Counted from the first letter of the stretch, positions 6,292 to 15,008 are shown. The stretch is 15,958 nucleotides of DNA from an archaeon (GCA_016550395.1 JABXGY010000164.1:1-15958), one strand, 5' to 3'. A program made the numbers and translations. The notes: generated by a model not told the origin, from the sequence alone.

Positions 6292-7672
6292 AAGTTTTAG
6301 GTTTCAGAAGGTTGGTTAGGTGATAAGCGTTTTGTAGGGAGGTTACCGCTCGGTGTGAATTGGAATAGACGGGGATGTTGAGATGTTCGAAGCTTTGTAT
6401 CAAGAGATTATCCCGTTCTGTTGCAGGAATCACCGCAACAATTGTTTTCTGCTCTTCTAGTGCTTTGAGGCGCTGTCTGAGCATCACATAGAGATAATCG
6501 GGATCAATTTCAGGTGAATCAGGCAGTAAACTGATGATGATACTATGGACATTAGGGTCTGGTAGCATGATGCGAAGGGCTGTGTCTAACCGAACCTCAT
6601 CTGCGTTCGTATAAAGACAAATGGGATTTTCACAGCGACAGTATGGTGGGAGATTATCTTTTAGATTGCTCGTGGTCTCAGTTTTTAACTTTGCCAGTTC
6701 CAGCTGAGACTCGTTAAGCGCACTAGCCGCATAAACACAGTAAGCTCCAAAATTTGAAACAGCCGCGACACCAGGACCCTTCGGAAGGGGTTGTGTTTGA
6801 CACAGAAGCGCGAGATCAACAGCGCGCCCCCACGATGGGGTCACGAAGAGGTTATTTTGCTCAGCCAGCTCTTGTGTGAGAGGAATAATGGCTTTTCCAG
6901 TTCGACGATGAAGACCAAGTTGTGAAGTAATGGCAGCAGGAAATAAGGAGATAATTACCGGTTTTTCAGCACTGTGCGCTTGTCGCATTACCTTTCGGAA
7001 TTTCGAGAGATTTGAGATTTGTCCAGCTCCAAGAAGAATAACACGCATAGAAGTATCCTGAATAAAAAAAGCGAGAATGTCCGTTTCGTTTATCCCAAGT
7101 GTTTCACCAAGATCCACAAATCGTGAAATGCCACAACGGTATTTACTTAATTGTTCAAGTAAACCATAGGCAACATCACGGTTATCTGTAATGACACCTG
7201 CAGCTCCATCAGGGGGTCTAGCTAACATTTCAGATGGGAGAGGAAGTGTATCCAGATGCGTTATAGAATCGTATAAGCCTGCACTGCGTGGACCAATAAC
7301 TGGACAGGGAAGGTTTGAAATTAATTTCTGAAGTTCACCCAGAAATGCCTGTGAAATTTCAATAAGCAATAGAATAGCGAGGGGGTGGCGTTTACTAATT
7401 AGGCGAATAGTGTCAGTGATTTCTTTGGTTGGAGCTGCGATTATCCAAAGATGCTGACCCTCCGGCACTTCAGTAATTGTAGCGTAGGTTTCAAACCCAA
7501 GCACCCTTGCTTCGGTAGGATTCACATAATAAACCGATCCCTGATAATCACGGAGGAGAGTTCGAGCTAGCTGGAATCCGAAGGATCGAGGATTGGCACT
7601 TGCACCGACGAGGACAATAGAATCTGATGAGAAAAGTGCACTCAGTTGATTTGTGGCGGTCTTGGTAGCCAT
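6290..7672 (-). CDS. Degenerate acyl-CoA synthetase-like (CoA-binding domain) protein, probable pseudoenzyme
   Basis: This protein (460 residues from the ATG at 7672) parallels the acyl-CoA synthetase alpha subunit two genes downstream along its whole length. It has an N-terminal Rossmann domain with SIVLVGASANPRSFG (18-32) and YYVNPTEARVLG (48-59), then two further alpha/beta domains. The catalytic marks are eroded. The GPN motif has become GPRSAG (127-132). The SQSG motif is replaced around TDNRD (162-166). The SHTG phosphohistidine motif reads LHRRTGKA, so a His (255) exists but out of register. It probably cannot be phosphorylated normally, though CoA or acyl-CoA binding may survive (inference). 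I chose the ATG at 7672, which has GGTG 6 nt upstream. A GTG at 7732 would add 20 residues and has no ribosome binding site, but a leaderless start there is possible. It ends at TAG and the RAM-domain gene continues in the same frame. Confidence 0.75.
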   Translation of the reverse strand: MATKTATNQLSALFSSDSIVLVGASANPRSFGFQLARTLLRDYQGSVYYVNPTEARVLGFETYATITEVPEGQHLWIIAAPTKEITDTIRLISKRHPLAILLLIEISQAFLGELQKLISNLPCPVIGPRSAGLYDSITHLDTLPLPSEMLARPPDGAAGVITDNRDVAYGLLEQLSKYRCGISRFVDLGETLGINETDILAFFIQDTSMRVILLGAGQISNLSKFRKVMRQAHSAEKPVIISLFPAAITSQLGLHRRTGKAIIPLTQELAEQNNLFVTPSWGRAVDLALLCQTQPLPKGPGVAAVSNFGAYCVYAASALNESQLELAKLKTETTSNLKDNLPPYCRCENPICLYTNADEVRLDTALRIMLPDPNVHSIIISLLPDSPEIDPDYLYVMLRQRLKALEEQKTIVAVIPATERDNLLIQSFEHLNIPVYSNSHRAVTSLQNAYHLTNLLKPKT

Positions 7673-7725
7673 GTATGACACCGAGTGGTGTAACACACCA
7701 TTGGTTTGTGCGTCGCTTTTAGTGT

Positions 7726-7741
7726 GTTTCACTTAAGAAAC
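7726..7741. repeat. Inverted repeat GTTTC-N6-GAAAC upstream of the degenerate synthetase gene
   Basis: Perfect 5-bp arms GTTTC (7726-7730) and GAAAC (7737-7741) flank ACTTAA. The site covers the possible GTG start at 7732 and lies about 55 nt before the ATG at 7672. It could be an operator or a chance palindrome. Confidence 0.3.
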
Positions 7742-7764
7742 ATTCGCAATTCGAAGAGTTAATA

Positions 7765-7797
7765 CCTCTAGGCTTTTTTCGTATTTCAAAAAAGAGG
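7765..7797 (-). terminator. Bulged hairpin with T6 tract between two minus-strand genes
   Basis: On the minus strand CCTCTTTTTT (7797-7788) can pair with AAAAAAG (7779-7773) plus GAGG (7768-7765) around an 8-nt loop, with a 4-nt bulge. It begins 20 nt after the stop of the 180-residue protein. The T6 tract suggests full or partial termination, so the operon may be split here and the synthetase-like gene may have its own promoter; GTATTAAC at about 7757-7764 is a weak TATA candidate. Confidence 0.45.
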
Positions 7798-7817
7798 ATG
7801 AAAGTGCTCTATTCTGG

Positions 7818-8360
7818 TTACTTGACATGGAAGATACAAGCAGGGTTTTTAGTTAATTGCTGTAGTTGCGTTTCAAGTTCTGAAATCTGGACTTTGACTT
7901 TTGCATCGGAAGTATCAGATGCTTTTGATTTTTTGAGCTTATATTCTAATCTCGCCCGATTAACATAAGCTAGACGAAGATTTGTTTCGACTGTGGCATC
8001 TTTTGCTCCCAGACTTTTTTTAATGCCAGTAATGAAGGGTGTACAAATGAATTCTTCACAACGCAATCCATATTCAAGATTACCAGCTAAAATTCGATCC
8101 CAAAAAGGACAGGTCGTTACGTATAGAGTGTTATTATCAACCTTAACCACGCGCCCAAACATAGAATGCCCAGCTTCAATAGCTTTGATGATGGTTATTC
8201 CTTCCTTTTTAGCAATCTCCCCTACTTTTTCACCAGCGACCTGCCAAGAATTTTGAAGACTTTCAATCATAGAAAGTGCACCCACGCGGTCACGCATACT
8301 CCACCATAATTCGTCCATCCATGCAACGATGAACTCTTGTAACGTTTTGAATTGATCCAT
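7818..8360 (-). CDS. Hypothetical cysteine-containing protein, possibly V4R / ATC-hydrolase-like fold
   Basis: I do not recognise this 180-residue protein with certainty. The first 70 residues are helical and Trp-rich (AWMDELWWSMRDRVG, 13-27). The core has a CPFW motif (Cys84), a pair in LRCEEFIC (Cys101, Cys106) and a C-terminal ACIFHVK (Cys175). A CPF motif, a downstream Cys pair and a final C-x-F-x-hydrophobic strand recall the small-ligand V4R domain and the L-2-amino-thiazoline-4-carboxylate hydrolase-like family, where these residues lie in a ligand pocket or bind metal. That assignment is inference. Between the Cys pair and the last strand lies a charged helical insert (about 135-172) rich in Lys, Glu and Gln, perhaps a coiled coil. 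The ATG has only a weak AGTGA 6 nt upstream. It follows the nitroreductase by 22 nt, so the two are probably co-transcribed. Confidence 0.6.
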   Translation of the reverse strand: MDQFKTLQEFIVAWMDELWWSMRDRVGALSMIESLQNSWQVAGEKVGEIAKKEGITIIKAIEAGHSMFGRVVKVDNNTLYVTTCPFWDRILAGNLEYGLRCEEFICTPFITGIKKSLGAKDATVETNLRLAYVNRARLEYKLKKSKASDTSDAKVKVQISELETQLQQLTKNPACIFHVK

Positions 8361-8382
8361 ACTTGTTCACTTCAACATCTGT

Positions 8383-9156
8383 TCATTTCATGGACTTTTT
8401 CTGCGGTTGCCAATTCTTCCCCCAGGTATCAACATAAGTAATTTCTTCAGGTGGCTGGCGTGGTGGACCACGAACACGAGGAAATTTCGGATAACCAATA
8501 GCTAAACACATGATGGGTGTCCAATGTGGATGAGGGATGCCTAATAATTCAGAGATTTCTCGTACGTCATCATAATGATCCAGTTGTACACTGGAAACGC
8601 AAGCGCCCAAGCCCAAGGCTGTAGCAGCAAGCCAGCAGTTCTGCAAAAACATGCTCCCTGCAATTATGGAGTGACGGAGACTGCTCCATCCATAAACACC
8701 ACCAGTTCCTCGGAGCGTTGGCTGAGAGTTGCCAACATGCGTGGCTTCAACTACTAAGACCAGTAAAATGGGAGCTCCATCAGTTTCGGGTTCTCCTTTG
8801 ATATATTCGAATCGTCGACCTGTTATGAGCCAGTCAATGGTACGTTCCCGACTAGGCAAGGCTCTTACATAGTTTAAGCGGCGTTCAATTTCTTGACGGG
8901 GAGTTATGCGTCCAAATAACTCGATAGTCCGTTCAACGGCCAATTCCCCGATCCGCCGTTGTTTTGCCTGATCCTTTACTAAGATTACCCGCCAAGGTTG
9001 CTGATTTTCTGCACTTGGTGCATATCCACCTGCTTCAATAATTTTGTAAAGAAGGGCCTCGCTAACCGGGCGATTAGTTTCGTAGTCACGAATGGCGTGA
9101 CGCCCTTTGATGAGATTGAGCATTATTTCGCCATTCGATGAGTCGGGGTTTTCCAT
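8383..9156 (-). CDS. Nitroreductase-family FMN-dependent oxidoreductase
   Basis: The 257-residue protein is a nitroreductase-fold flavoenzyme, a family that uses FMN and NAD(P)H to reduce nitro groups, quinones, flavins or other acceptors in the cytoplasm. Visible marks are GRHAIRDYE (18-26, FMN phosphate contact), APSAENQQPWRV (46-57, the conserved Ser-x-x-Asn-x-Gln-Pro-Trp flavin segment), the dimer helix with SIIAGSMFLQN (163-173), ALGLGACV (180-187) and CLAIGYP near the end. It is longer than the common 200-220 residues because of a middle insert (about 90-150). I chose ATG 9156 because GAGG lies 9 nt upstream. A longer reading starts at TTG 9171 but would consume that ribosome binding site. 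It leads the minus-strand metabolic string. The physiological acceptor cannot be inferred. Confidence 0.87.
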   Translation of the reverse strand: MENPDSSNGEIMLNLIKGRHAIRDYETNRPVSEALLYKIIEAGGYAPSAENQQPWRVILVKDQAKQRRIGELAVERTIELFGRITPRQEIERRLNYVRALPSRERTIDWLITGRRFEYIKGEPETDGAPILLVLVVEATHVGNSQPTLRGTGGVYGWSSLRHSIIAGSMFLQNCWLAATALGLGACVSSVQLDHYDDVREISELLGIPHPHWTPIMCLAIGYPKFPRVRGPPRQPPEEITYVDTWGKNWQPQKKSMK

Positions 9157-9165
9157 GAGATGCAT

Positions 9166-9169
9166 CCTC
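9166..9169 (-). promoter_or_regulatory. Ribosome binding site deciding the nitroreductase start
   Basis: GAGG followed by 9 nt and then ATG (9156-9154). The upstream TTG and ATG in the same frame lie within or directly against this motif and are therefore unlikely starts. Confidence 0.6.
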
Positions 9170-9233
9170 AAATGAGCTTGTCTTAAGGGAAATAGGCTGG
9201 ACCTCCACCTAATAGTATTACCGGTTATTCCTG

Positions 9234-9248
9234 ATTGAAATATTCAAT
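9234..9248. repeat. Palindrome ATTGAA-N3-TTCAAT upstream of the nitroreductase
   Basis: Perfect 6-bp arms with a 3-nt centre lie about 80 nt before the nitroreductase start and 26 nt after the surface-protein stop. The A/T-rich sequence around it is also the best place for a promoter TATA box on the minus strand, so it may be an operator. It could instead be a weak terminator hairpin for the surface-protein gene. Confidence 0.35.
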
Positions 9249-9273
9249 AATTCCGGAGGCAAGTATTGGAATA

Positions 9274-12200
9274 TTACTTCCCTTCTTCAGAATCATCCAT
9301 AACAAATTTCTTCTTACCCTTCACAACCTTCCCTTTCGGCATATCCTTGTCTTTCTTTTCTCGAAGAGTGCTCAAAACTTTTTGTTGTTCCTCAGGAGTT
9401 AAGTCACGAATTTCATCAAGCACTCGTTGTCGTTCTGCTTCAGACAGTGCGGGGAACTCGTCAGGGCCAAGCATCTCATCTTTTATAACCTGGGGTTTAT
9501 CAGAGACTGCTAAAGTATGGAAGACTTCATCCCATTCTTCCTTTGGTAATTTTCGTAATTGAGCAGCAATACGTTGTTTTTCGATCGAACTCAGCCTAGG
9601 AAATGTTGCCAATCGCTGCTGAAGCTCCTGCTCTATATCTTCTTTGAGTTCAGGTTCTCTGGGTTTCCGTGCAAAGCGCGTTCCATCCTCCATCTGCTTC
9701 TTCAAGTCATCTAAAAACCACATACGTTCAGCAGCAGGAATTTGCTTCATTTGCTGGAAGAGCTCCAATTTCTGCTCATATTCAATAAAAGGAAGGTTTT
9801 TTAATTCACCCCAAATTGCCTCATCCTCTGCTTCCTTTTCCCTCCAATCGATTTCTCTTGGTAAGACTAGTGTGCTAACAGGGAGACCAATGGCAGCGTA
9901 GTTGGGACTTATCAGATCGGATATAATATCAGAACGATCGGAAATTCGCGTGATTTCCATTTTTGAAAGTCTGGGAATATCTCCCTTTCCTATAGTCTTT
10001 GACATTTTCCGTATTTTTCGAACCATCCAAGGTACAGAAAATACTCGCGCATAAGCAAACCAAGTAATCAGCATGATCATTACAATAACCGCGATGATTG
10101 CCACATAGGAGCCAATATTTTGAACTAATGGATTAGGATTCACCACTAAATTGAGGGTTATTGCCTCTGGAGTTTGGTATTGTGAAGGAGCTATGGCTTC
10201 TATGATAATAAAGAATGTACCTGTATTTAGTCCACTATTACCAGTATAGGAATAGGTCCCGTTATGATGATTGGTCATTCGCACACTAAATAATTGTAAT
10301 GCTTCAATTGTGATTGTAAGATTAGCATCAGAAATGAGGTAATTGTTATGAATATCATAGAAGGTAACACTTACTACAAACGTGCTAGTTGTAAATACCT
10401 CAATTTGATCTAATGATTTCATTATTGCAGTAGGAATTTTAGTCAGGTTGACTTTAAAGCGGAGTTCCTTTTGGCTCATAGTTTCTTTGGATGCACTTAC
10501 AAAGAGATCATATTCATCATACAGAAGCCCGATTGTATCAATGGTGGCGTTGTAAGTACCAGGTCCCACATTTACGAAAAAGCCACTTTTCAGTTCCGCT
10601 CCACCCCGATCTCTTAGTACATATGAAACATTAGCTGCATTGATTGGTAGCCCATCAGGTGTAGTGAAGTTCACACTAACAGTAAAGGAATCTCCAATTA
10701 CAGTATCGAAGTTTGCAGGTGTTATATTTTCAAATTTTGTATCAGTTGGTCGAATTGAAATCAGCATAATAGAGGTTATTGCAGTATACTTAGCGGGATT
10801 TGATGCCCGTATAGTGACTTGGTGGTTAAAACCGATACTAGCATTAGCCAGGAAAGATACATTATAGAGTCCATTTCCTATCCACGTCATATTTACAAAT
10901 CCTCGATCTGCCCAACTATAGGCCACATAGGCATCATTAACTGGATTCAGAAGATGATCTGTGATTTGGACCGTGATATTCACCGGTGTGTTGTATTCAA
11001 CATCCCACTGTCCTGAAAATGGATTAATGAGTTTAATTATCAATGGAATGCGCGTTATGTCCAAAGTAACGAAAATAGTTTGTGAGTCGTAGTGTGGAGG
11101 GAGCTCGACATCAATTTGGAGACTATGAATGCCCACAGAACTACTTGAAGTGTTTAGGATAATGAGATAGGTTCCACCGTTATCGATAATGGTATAGAAC
11201 CCTGGATCCCAATCGATTGCAATGTTTGCAAAAGAAATATTATTGCCCGGATGGTCCAAATCTTCGTAGGTGATCGTAAAGGTTACATTATCACCGATAG
11301 GTACACTTTCATAATCATGTAAAGCATTGACTGTAGTTCGAATCGTTCGAATCCAAAAGTTTAGAATGTTATTGCCATTCAAATAATGTTGTTTTGTCGC
11401 TCCAATATTCAGTTGATAATTCCCCTCGGGCTGAATTCCTGTTTGAATCTTAATTATATAAACGCCTTGACCTGCATCGTAGGTAACATTCCAAAAGACT
11501 GAATCCCAGTTGCAGCTAATTGTTGCACCTGCAATTATCGATTGTGGGGAGTGATCTGTATTATTGAATTGTAAAACGATTGTGAGAATGTCTCCATGAG
11601 GAATGACAGTACCCTGTGGGGTATCTGTAATAAACAAAATTGTCTGAATATCTCTTACCTGGAAAAAGACCACCGTTTGGGTTGTCTGGTAATGATCCTT
11701 GGTGAAGGTAAATGTTATTGCATACCCGTGAGTTCCTTGCGGTATCTTTGTCGTGTTTAGTGTTATTGTATAGGTACCATCGCCATATGGAGTAATCCAA
11801 TAATCAGTTCCTTCAGTTAACCAGATGCCGTGAGAGGTGAAGGAAATTGTAGCACCAGGAATCCCAATGAAGTTATCAACATCTGTAAAGTTCAAAGTGA
11901 TTAGTACATTTTCGCTCCAGGGAACGGTGGGAGTATCGACGAGCCCTAGACCCAGGGTAGATATGGAACGAATTGTCAATTCGTAATTTTGAAGTTTAGT
12001 CTGATAATTATCGCGATTAAAGCTGATAACCACGGAATAGATATTTTCGTCAGCCATTGCACTGATAATAATAGTGTAAGTGCCATCAGTATGATTAATT
12101 ATAGTTGGAGCAGGCAGCCCAGGATGTGTGATAATAACAATTGCATCCGTAATAGGAATGCTGGCAGTTTCTACAATATCAGTAAAGTTGAATGTTACAC

Positions 12201-15000
12201 TGAATGTTCCGCCCCATGGCAGTATTGCTGTTGAGCCGGGTTGATCCTTAGTCAACTCAGTTTTTCGAGACTCAATATAAAGCTGAATAAGTATAGTTTG
12301 TGTTGAATATCCTGATTTACTAGCAGTAATATAAATCTGAATTACTCCAACATCGAATGAGATGGTATCTAGTGAATAATAGTAATACCCAGTAGTAGGA
12401 AGAGAACTCATATCATCTTGAGGTAATCCTCCAATTTGGATTTTCACAGTATCTGCAAGTAGCCCTGTTGAAGTTGTTACATTTTCATAATAGACTGTGA
12501 CATTGAAATTCTCGTTCCAATAAATGTGAACCTCATAATTGTCAAGATTTTGATCAAATAGTGTCCAACCATCTCCGGTAGGTGGATATTCAATGGTAGT
12601 ACGCAGTGCATCGAGATTGGTCGCATAATTTCCGATATTGATGATGATTATAAAATCATGTGTTTGATATTCCCATGTATATCCTTCGATACGCATTGAA
12701 ACGTTATATCGGATTTTTTCGATAGATCCATAGCTAGGGTCATTTTTTGAGAATGTCCGATCTACAGCGTTATGCGTGAAAAACCCGGTTCCTGTAAAAG
12801 TCCAGCTTGAACTTGTAGTGTTCCATTCATATGAAGTATAGTTGACGATGACACTGGGCCAGGGACCAATGCCATCTGAGACAAAAGCACCTTGGTAAGG
12901 ATCATAAAATTTAACAATGCTAGTATAACCAGCAATTGCCGAGGTTTCACCTGTGTATTCATTTGGTCCTGTAATCAGAGTTGGTTTGACCATTACTAGA
13001 TCAATTTTACCAATGAGATTGAAGGTGAAGGTAATTTGTGTGCTTTCATCATAACTAGCATTTACACATCCATACCGAAAGAGCTCAACATAGATTTCTG
13101 CATTGGGATTTGGTTCCATGAGATTCGTAAAGACTGAGGTTGAATAGCCTCCAAGCCCATCTGGTGTCATAGTAACGTATTGAAAGACAAGATTTCGATC
13201 AAGATACCGGACACGGTAAATAGTTGCGTCAGATATTGGGGTTCCAGTGTGATTGTTATACCACGTAACTTCGATGTCGATGGAATCCTGTTGCCAAAGG
13301 AAACTAGTTCCATCAGTCCATCCCACGCGAGTGTATCCTGTGTCCACAACTAATGTGAAGAAGATTTGGCGATTTCCACATTGAGTCTCATTACTAAAAG
13401 CTACAGTGACTATCCAATTTTGACCTAAAATGGCATCATCTACATCTGTGAGTTGCCATGTATCACTTACGAATGTATTATTGTTCTCGAAGAAGGTGTA
13501 AATTTCGTCATTAACCCATCGTGTGCCATTTGGGTAATAGATACTAACATTTGCAAAATTCGATGGATTCGGATAAATAGGTTCAAGTTCCGCCATTACA
13601 CGGAGATAATCATTATGAAAATAATAACCGCCTGCCTTTAGATTTTCCCAAGAATCAAGTGGCGTAGTGCGTTTTTGTAAAACGACCTGTTTAAGGTAGT
13701 TTTGACTTGTGACTTGTATCTCACAGATTTCTAATTCTTCAGCTTCGTTATCTCCAATTTTAATGAAATTACTTGGAGGATGAATAGTAGAAACTGATAA
13801 TGGTCCAAAACTCCCACTTGCATTGGTAACTTCCCAGCCTGCAAATAGATGAAATCCAAAAGAATATGTTACATGACCAGGTGGAGGGCGTCCACCGGGT
13901 ATGATATATTGGATTGTCCAAGTTGGAATTCCATTTACTGGTGCAGAGAAAGTCGTGCTTGCACCTGCCAGAGTCAGGTTCTTCACGTACATTCCATATT
14001 GATAATTAAATGAGATGTTACTGAAGTCGAGGGAGTAAAATTGGAACATTTGGTCGGTACTCCAACTATTCGCCCAGGGAATGGCTTCACGATAATTCGG
14101 GTCTGCATAAATGTCAACGCTGCCATCTGAGCTCAGTGGTAAATCATTAACGGGGTGTCCATTGAGTGTAAGGCCAGCCTCGCTAGGCGTTACTTGTGAC
14201 CCAATGATGTATTCAAAATTATCGAAATAGATGTGTCCTATAACATATTCATTTCTGGTTTCTTGTTTAAAAATTGTGATACGAAGCTTGACTTCCCCAT
14301 TAATTCCAGCTGTTGTGAATTCCTCAAAACCCCAATTATCACCATATTGGTTTCTTAGGTCCCTAGTATGTTTCACCCAACTGCCTTTCAGGCTTCCTTC
14401 ATTCCAGATTTCTATTTTAACATAAAGCCAGTCCTCAGCGGTGAAAAAAGTGGACAACTTGATTTCGAATCGAACAAGCAAGTAATTAGGGATCAGTGTG
14501 GACGTATAATTAAAATCATTATCAATGTAGGCCGTCCGTTGCCAGAGAAGTCTCTTATCAGCGAGATCAACATCCATTACATATGTGGGGTTTTGCCCTA
14601 ATACCGGACTTATTGAGCTAACAATGGGATCATAAGGCTCTAAATTAGTTAGATTCCACGTGGAACTGAAAGCTGTGAGATTCTCAAAATCTCCATTGGG
14701 TAAAGGATTGGTGTAACGATAGACATCAGAAACGTTAGCCTGGAGATGATAACCCCGGTACCCGGTTGGGTACCAATTACTATCATATGTGAAACTGCTT
14801 CCATTTACTTGATTATGGATTACTGAACTGACGTTCTGGGCAAATTCGTGGACGTCAATCGGTACCCCTGTTCCTTGATAAGGTGAATCAGGAGCAGCGT
14901 CAGCAATGAGAAAGCGCTCGTTTCCTTGTGGAGCAGCCAATAAGATGGCTAAAAAAATCATTCCAAATACTAGTAAAATTACTCGATTGCCTTTTTCCAA
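9274..15000 (-). CDS. Giant membrane-anchored surface protein with tandem Ig-like domains and a conserved cytoplasmic tail
   Basis: About 1908 residues (numbers below count from GTG 15009, total 1911). An N-terminal signal segment (RVILLVFGMIFLAILLAAP, 9-27) is followed by a jelly-roll-like domain (about 103-270) opening with NGDFEN and closing with YFDNFEY, as in carbohydrate-binding modules. Further beta-sandwich modules fill 270-910. At least seven tandem Ig-like modules of about 100 residues run from 913 to 1630; each begins near (I/T)xTxxxxxxP, has a VTFNFTD-like strand and a DGTYTITI-like strand. Many N-x-S/T sequons suggest glycosylation. One membrane helix (1632-1653) is followed by basic residues and a cytoplasmic tail of about 258 residues with three helical repeats and a Lys-rich, then acidic, end. 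It is probably a cell-surface adhesin or S-layer-associated protein. I chose TTG 15000 because GAGGTG lies 8 nt upstream; GTG 15009 overlaps that site. Confidence 0.85.
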   Translation of the reverse strand: MEKGNRVILLVFGMIFLAILLAAPQGNERFLIADAAPDSPYQGTGVPIDVHEFAQNVSSVIHNQVNGSSFTYDSNWYPTGYRGYHLQANVSDVYRYTNPLPNGDFENLTAFSSTWNLTNLEPYDPIVSSISPVLGQNPTYVMDVDLADKRLLWQRTAYIDNDFNYTSTLIPNYLLVRFEIKLSTFFTAEDWLYVKIEIWNEGSLKGSWVKHTRDLRNQYGDNWGFEEFTTAGINGEVKLRITIFKQETRNEYVIGHIYFDNFEYIIGSQVTPSEAGLTLNGHPVNDLPLSSDGSVDIYADPNYREAIPWANSWSTDQMFQFYSLDFSNISFNYQYGMYVKNLTLAGASTTFSAPVNGIPTWTIQYIIPGGRPPPGHVTYSFGFHLFAGWEVTNASGSFGPLSVSTIHPPSNFIKIGDNEAEELEICEIQVTSQNYLKQVVLQKRTTPLDSWENLKAGGYYFHNDYLRVMAELEPIYPNPSNFANVSIYYPNGTRWVNDEIYTFFENNNTFVSDTWQLTDVDDAILGQNWIVTVAFSNETQCGNRQIFFTLVVDTGYTRVGWTDGTSFLWQQDSIDIEVTWYNNHTGTPISDATIYRVRYLDRNLVFQYVTMTPDGLGGYSTSVFTNLMEPNPNAEIYVELFRYGCVNASYDESTQITFTFNLIGKIDLVMVKPTLITGPNEYTGETSAIAGYTSIVKFYDPYQGAFVSDGIGPWPSVIVNYTSYEWNTTSSSWTFTGTGFFTHNAVDRTFSKNDPSYGSIEKIRYNVSMRIEGYTWEYQTHDFIIIINIGNYATNLDALRTTIEYPPTGDGWTLFDQNLDNYEVHIYWNENFNVTVYYENVTTSTGLLADTVKIQIGGLPQDDMSSLPTTGYYYYSLDTISFDVGVIQIYITASKSGYSTQTILIQLYIESRKTELTKDQPGSTAILPWGGTFSVTFNFTDIVETASIPITDAIVIITHPGLPAPTIINHTDGTYTIIISAMADENIYSVVISFNRDNYQTKLQNYELTIRSISTLGLGLVDTPTVPWSENVLITLNFTDVDNFIGIPGATISFTSHGIWLTEGTDYWITPYGDGTYTITLNTTKIPQGTHGYAITFTFTKDHYQTTQTVVFFQVRDIQTILFITDTPQGTVIPHGDILTIVLQFNNTDHSPQSIIAGATISCNWDSVFWNVTYDAGQGVYIIKIQTGIQPEGNYQLNIGATKQHYLNGNNILNFWIRTIRTTVNALHDYESVPIGDNVTFTITYEDLDHPGNNISFANIAIDWDPGFYTIIDNGGTYLIILNTSSSSVGIHSLQIDVELPPHYDSQTIFVTLDITRIPLIIKLINPFSGQWDVEYNTPVNITVQITDHLLNPVNDAYVAYSWADRGFVNMTWIGNGLYNVSFLANASIGFNHQVTIRASNPAKYTAITSIMLISIRPTDTKFENITPANFDTVIGDSFTVSVNFTTPDGLPINAANVSYVLRDRGGAELKSGFFVNVGPGTYNATIDTIGLLYDEYDLFVSASKETMSQKELRFKVNLTKIPTAIMKSLDQIEVFTTSTFVVSVTFYDIHNNYLISDANLTITIEALQLFSVRMTNHHNGTYSYTGNSGLNTGTFFIIIEAIAPSQYQTPEAITLNLVVNPNPLVQNIGSYVAIIAVIVMIMLITWFAYARVFSVPWMVRKIRKMSKTIGKGDIPRLSKMEITRISDRSDIISDLISPNYAAIGLPVSTLVLPREIDWREKEAEDEAIWGELKNLPFIEYEQKLELFQQMKQIPAAERMWFLDDLKKQMEDGTRFARKPREPELKEDIEQELQQRLATFPRLSSIEKQRIAAQLRKLPKEEWDEVFHTLAVSDKPQVIKDEMLGPDEFPALSEAERQRVLDEIRDLTPEEQQKVLSTLREKKDKDMPKGKVVKGKKKFVMDDSEEGK
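9352..9795 (-). repeat. Three 35-residue helical-hairpin repeats in the cytoplasmic tail
   Basis: Protein repeats at residues 1739-1773 (9691-9795), 1803-1837 (9499-9603) and 1852-1886 (9352-9456) align without gaps. The shared pattern is (F/L)P, about five residues, then E(K/R)Q(R/K) with a hydrophobic helix, then (M/L/I)(K/R)x(I/L)(P/T)xxE(R/W/Q) starting a second helix. Linkers are 29 and 14 residues. This looks like a repeated helix-turn-helix hairpin used as a protein-binding platform (inference). The same three repeats occur in the partial gene at the window end. Confidence 0.65.
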
Positions 15001-15008
15001 GTTGCCCA

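Noticed and set aside
6290..6292. TAG read as pyrrolysine to give a synthetase-RAM fusion
   Set aside because: No pyl genes are visible, the TAG ending the FGGY kinase is followed by only a short open stretch, and a well-placed ribosome binding site after the TAG argues for separate translation.
9266..9901. Plus-strand open frames rich in Ser, Phe and Lys over the surface-protein tail
   Set aside because: They are antisense shadows of the Glu/Lys/Gln-rich repeat region; composition follows from the opposite strand and there is no promoter or ribosome binding site.
12762..12962. Out-of-frame minus-strand open frames inside the giant gene (also 11561-11800 and 13167-13349)
   Set aside because: Each is nested in the long uninterrupted reading frame, and its translation lacks the strand patterns seen in the true frame.
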